Assembly: GCA_030054235.1 (NCBI GenBank) | Contig: JASGCG010000071.1 | Location: 1 to 7,666 of the forward strand | From: Bacteroidia bacterium | Lineage (GTDB): Bacteria > Planctomycetota > Phycisphaerae > Phycisphaerales > SM1A02 | Length of the DNA: 7,666 nucleotides | Reading direction: 5' to 3' | Shown here: positions 7,336 to 7,666 of the stretch, in pieces | Layout: each line of letters starts with the position of its first letter | How positions within the stretch are numbered: position 1 is the first letter of the stretch | Made by a program: the position numbers and the translations under genes | The notes under the pieces: generated by a model | What the model was told of the DNA's origin: nothing | What the model saw: the letters and a program-made list of their open reading frames with translations, nothing else | Database searches by the model: none

Positions 7336-7343
7336 TGCAGCAT
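7314..7343 (-). other. Possible 9-codon overlapping reading frame (MLQWQAISL)
   Basis: On the minus strand an ATG at 7343 opens a 9-codon frame that overlaps the first codons of the secreted-protein gene in a different frame. Its TGA stop shares bases with the ATG of Met7 (ATGA). Its own Shine-Dalgarno is poor because AGG directly abuts the ATG. It could couple translation to Met7, but chance is quite likely at this length. Confidence 0.18.
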
Positions 7344-7346
7344 CCT
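7343..7346 (-). promoter_or_regulatory. Ribosome-binding site of the secreted-protein gene
   Basis: On the minus strand AGGA sits 7 bases before the ATG at 7335. It is the best Shine-Dalgarno match near either candidate start and favours 7335 over 7317. The same bases (TAGGAT) could be misread as a -10 element; see the rejected list. Confidence 0.5.
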
Positions 7347-7375
7347 ATTCACTTCGCTTTCACCTTCAACCCGCA

Positions 7376-7403
7376 TTGACAGATTGCGGAAGATCGCTAC
7401 TCT
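7376..7403 (+). promoter_or_regulatory. Sigma70-type promoter candidate for rpsJ
   Basis: A perfect -35 hexamer TTGACA (7376-7381) is followed by a 16-base spacer and TACTCT (7398-7403). The -10 is weak (3 of 6) but keeps the key A at position 2 and T at position 6. Transcription would begin near 7410 and give a leader of roughly 98 bases. A perfect -35 in GC-rich DNA directly upstream of a ribosomal protein operon is suggestive. Confidence 0.5.
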
Positions 7404-7415
7404 TGCCGATTCCCC

Positions 7416-7451
7416 CCAACCGGACGGGTCATCCCCGCAGCGTCCGCTTGG
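7416..7451 (+). promoter_or_regulatory. Leader hairpin upstream of rpsJ
   Basis: CGGACG (7421-7426) pairs perfectly with CGTCCG (7441-7446) around a 14-base loop. Outside it, CCAA (7416-7419) pairs with TTGG (7448-7451) across a single C-C mismatch. The total is 10 base pairs within the expected mRNA leader. S10 operons in other bacteria are controlled through leader structures (L4 binding in Escherichia coli); whether this one does so is inference. No T-run follows, so it is not a simple terminator. Confidence 0.45.
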
Positions 7452-7473
7452 TGCCTCGACTGCAGGGAAGACG

Positions 7474-7507
7474 ACGAACGAACCTAGAAATCAAGGCACG
7501 AACGAAC
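7474..7507 (+). repeat. 10-base direct repeat in the rpsJ leader
   Basis: ACGAACGAAC occurs at 7474-7483 and again at 7498-7507, 24 bases apart start to start. The second copy ends directly at the rpsJ ATG. Each copy is itself a GAAC tandem. Between them lies the candidate Shine-Dalgarno AAGG (7493-7496). Confidence 0.6.
7493..7496 (+). promoter_or_regulatory. Weak ribosome-binding site of rpsJ
   Basis: AAGG lies 11 bases before the ATG at 7508, which is short and distant for such a highly expressed gene. It overlaps the sequence AGGCAC (7494-7499), complementary to GTGCCT (7451-7456), so it may be covered in one leader fold. Confidence 0.35.
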
Positions 7508-7666
7508 ATGCACGGACGGATTCGAATCCGAATGGAAGCCTACGACCACCAGGTGCTCGATGCGAGCGCCAAGGAAATCGTCGAGCAAGCCAAGATCAGC
7601 GGCGCCCGCGTCGCTGGACCCGTGCCGCTTCCCACGCGCCGCGAGACCTACACCGTCAACCGCTCG
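7508..7666 (+). CDS. rpsJ: 30S ribosomal protein S10, 3' partial
   Basis: The first 53 codons of S10 are present and the gene runs off the right edge; the full protein is usually about 100-105 residues. S10 sits in the head of the 30S subunit and, with NusB, also serves in transcription antitermination. Diagnostic segments are RIRIRMEAYDHQVLD (residues 4-18), SAKEIVEQAKISGARVAGP (20-38) and VPLPTRRETYTVNRS (39-53), which match the family across bacteria. The ATG at 7508 gives the standard N-terminus with only three residues ahead of the conserved RIRIR strand. As the first gene of the usual S10 operon (S10, L3, L4, L23 and on), it should be followed by ribosomal protein genes outside the window. 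It is divergent from the secreted-protein gene. Confidence 0.97.
   Translation, partial: MHGRIRIRMEAYDHQVLDASAKEIVEQAKISGARVAGPVPLPTRRETYTVNRS

Larger units (their letters stand above)
7336..7507. other. Divergent intergenic region between secreted-protein unit and rpsJ
   Basis: 172 bases separate two genes read in opposite directions, so promoters for both must lie here or inside the flanking genes. The base composition is visibly less GC-rich than the surrounding genes around 7340-7400. The plus-strand promoter candidate, the leader hairpin and the direct repeat are listed separately. I see no equally good promoter for the minus strand. Confidence 0.7.

Noticed and set aside
7342..7370. 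Minus-strand promoter TTGAAG-16-TAGGAT
   Set aside because: It would start transcription at about base 7335, leaving no leader, and its -10 overlaps the AGGA that works better as a Shine-Dalgarno. I cannot exclude a leaderless transcript, but the evidence is weak.
1..7666. Mobile elements, CRISPR, tRNA or phage genes
   Set aside because: I looked for spaced repeats, terminal inverted repeats, cloverleaf patterns and transposase or integrase motifs and saw none.

Overview
The window is GC-rich and densely coded, and it looks like ordinary chromosome from a member of the Planctomycetota, possibly a Phycisphaerae-type organism. The taxonomic call is inferred. It rests on the style of the S10 N-terminus, on a YhaM-type nuclease next to an NnrD-type repair enzyme, and on several secreted or hypothetical proteins of a planctomycetal flavour. 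I see no transposase, integrase, tRNA, rRNA, CRISPR array or other sign of a mobile element.

Left part (1-2797, plus strand): the C-terminal part of a transglutaminase-like cysteine enzyme, whose beginning lies outside the window. It overlaps nnrD (ADP-dependent NAD(P)H-hydrate dehydratase) in a GTGA junction. After a 30-base gap comes an OB-fold plus HD-domain nuclease of the YhaM type. Spacing suggests a single transcription unit of unrelated housekeeping functions: metabolite repair, RNA or DNA end processing, and a thiol hydrolase.

Middle and right (2749-7335, minus strand): four genes read leftward with tight spacing. In transcription order they are a large secreted protein with a Pro/Ala/Lys/Ser-rich linker, a lipoprotein overlapping it by 4 bases (ATGA), a soluble DPM1-like family 2 glycosyltransferase, and a divergent conserved hypothetical protein with GHQ, DHD and HGVGG motifs. 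The last two are separated by 14 bases. The 3' end of this unit overlaps the 3' end of the YhaM-like gene tail to tail by 49 bases, and a perfect 8-bp inverted repeat lies in the overlap.

Far right (7336-7666): a divergent intergenic region with a plausible promoter, then the 5' end of rpsJ (ribosomal protein S10), probably the first gene of the S10 operon. Its leader of about 100 bases carries a strong inverted repeat, a 10-base direct repeat touching the start codon, and an alternative pairing that would cover the ribosome-binding site.

Most of the window is ordinary. The items most worth a second look are the GHQ/HGVGG protein, the rpsJ leader architecture, and the envelope-flavoured four-gene unit around the glycosyltransferase. 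I found no convincing case for a wholly new defence or mobile system.
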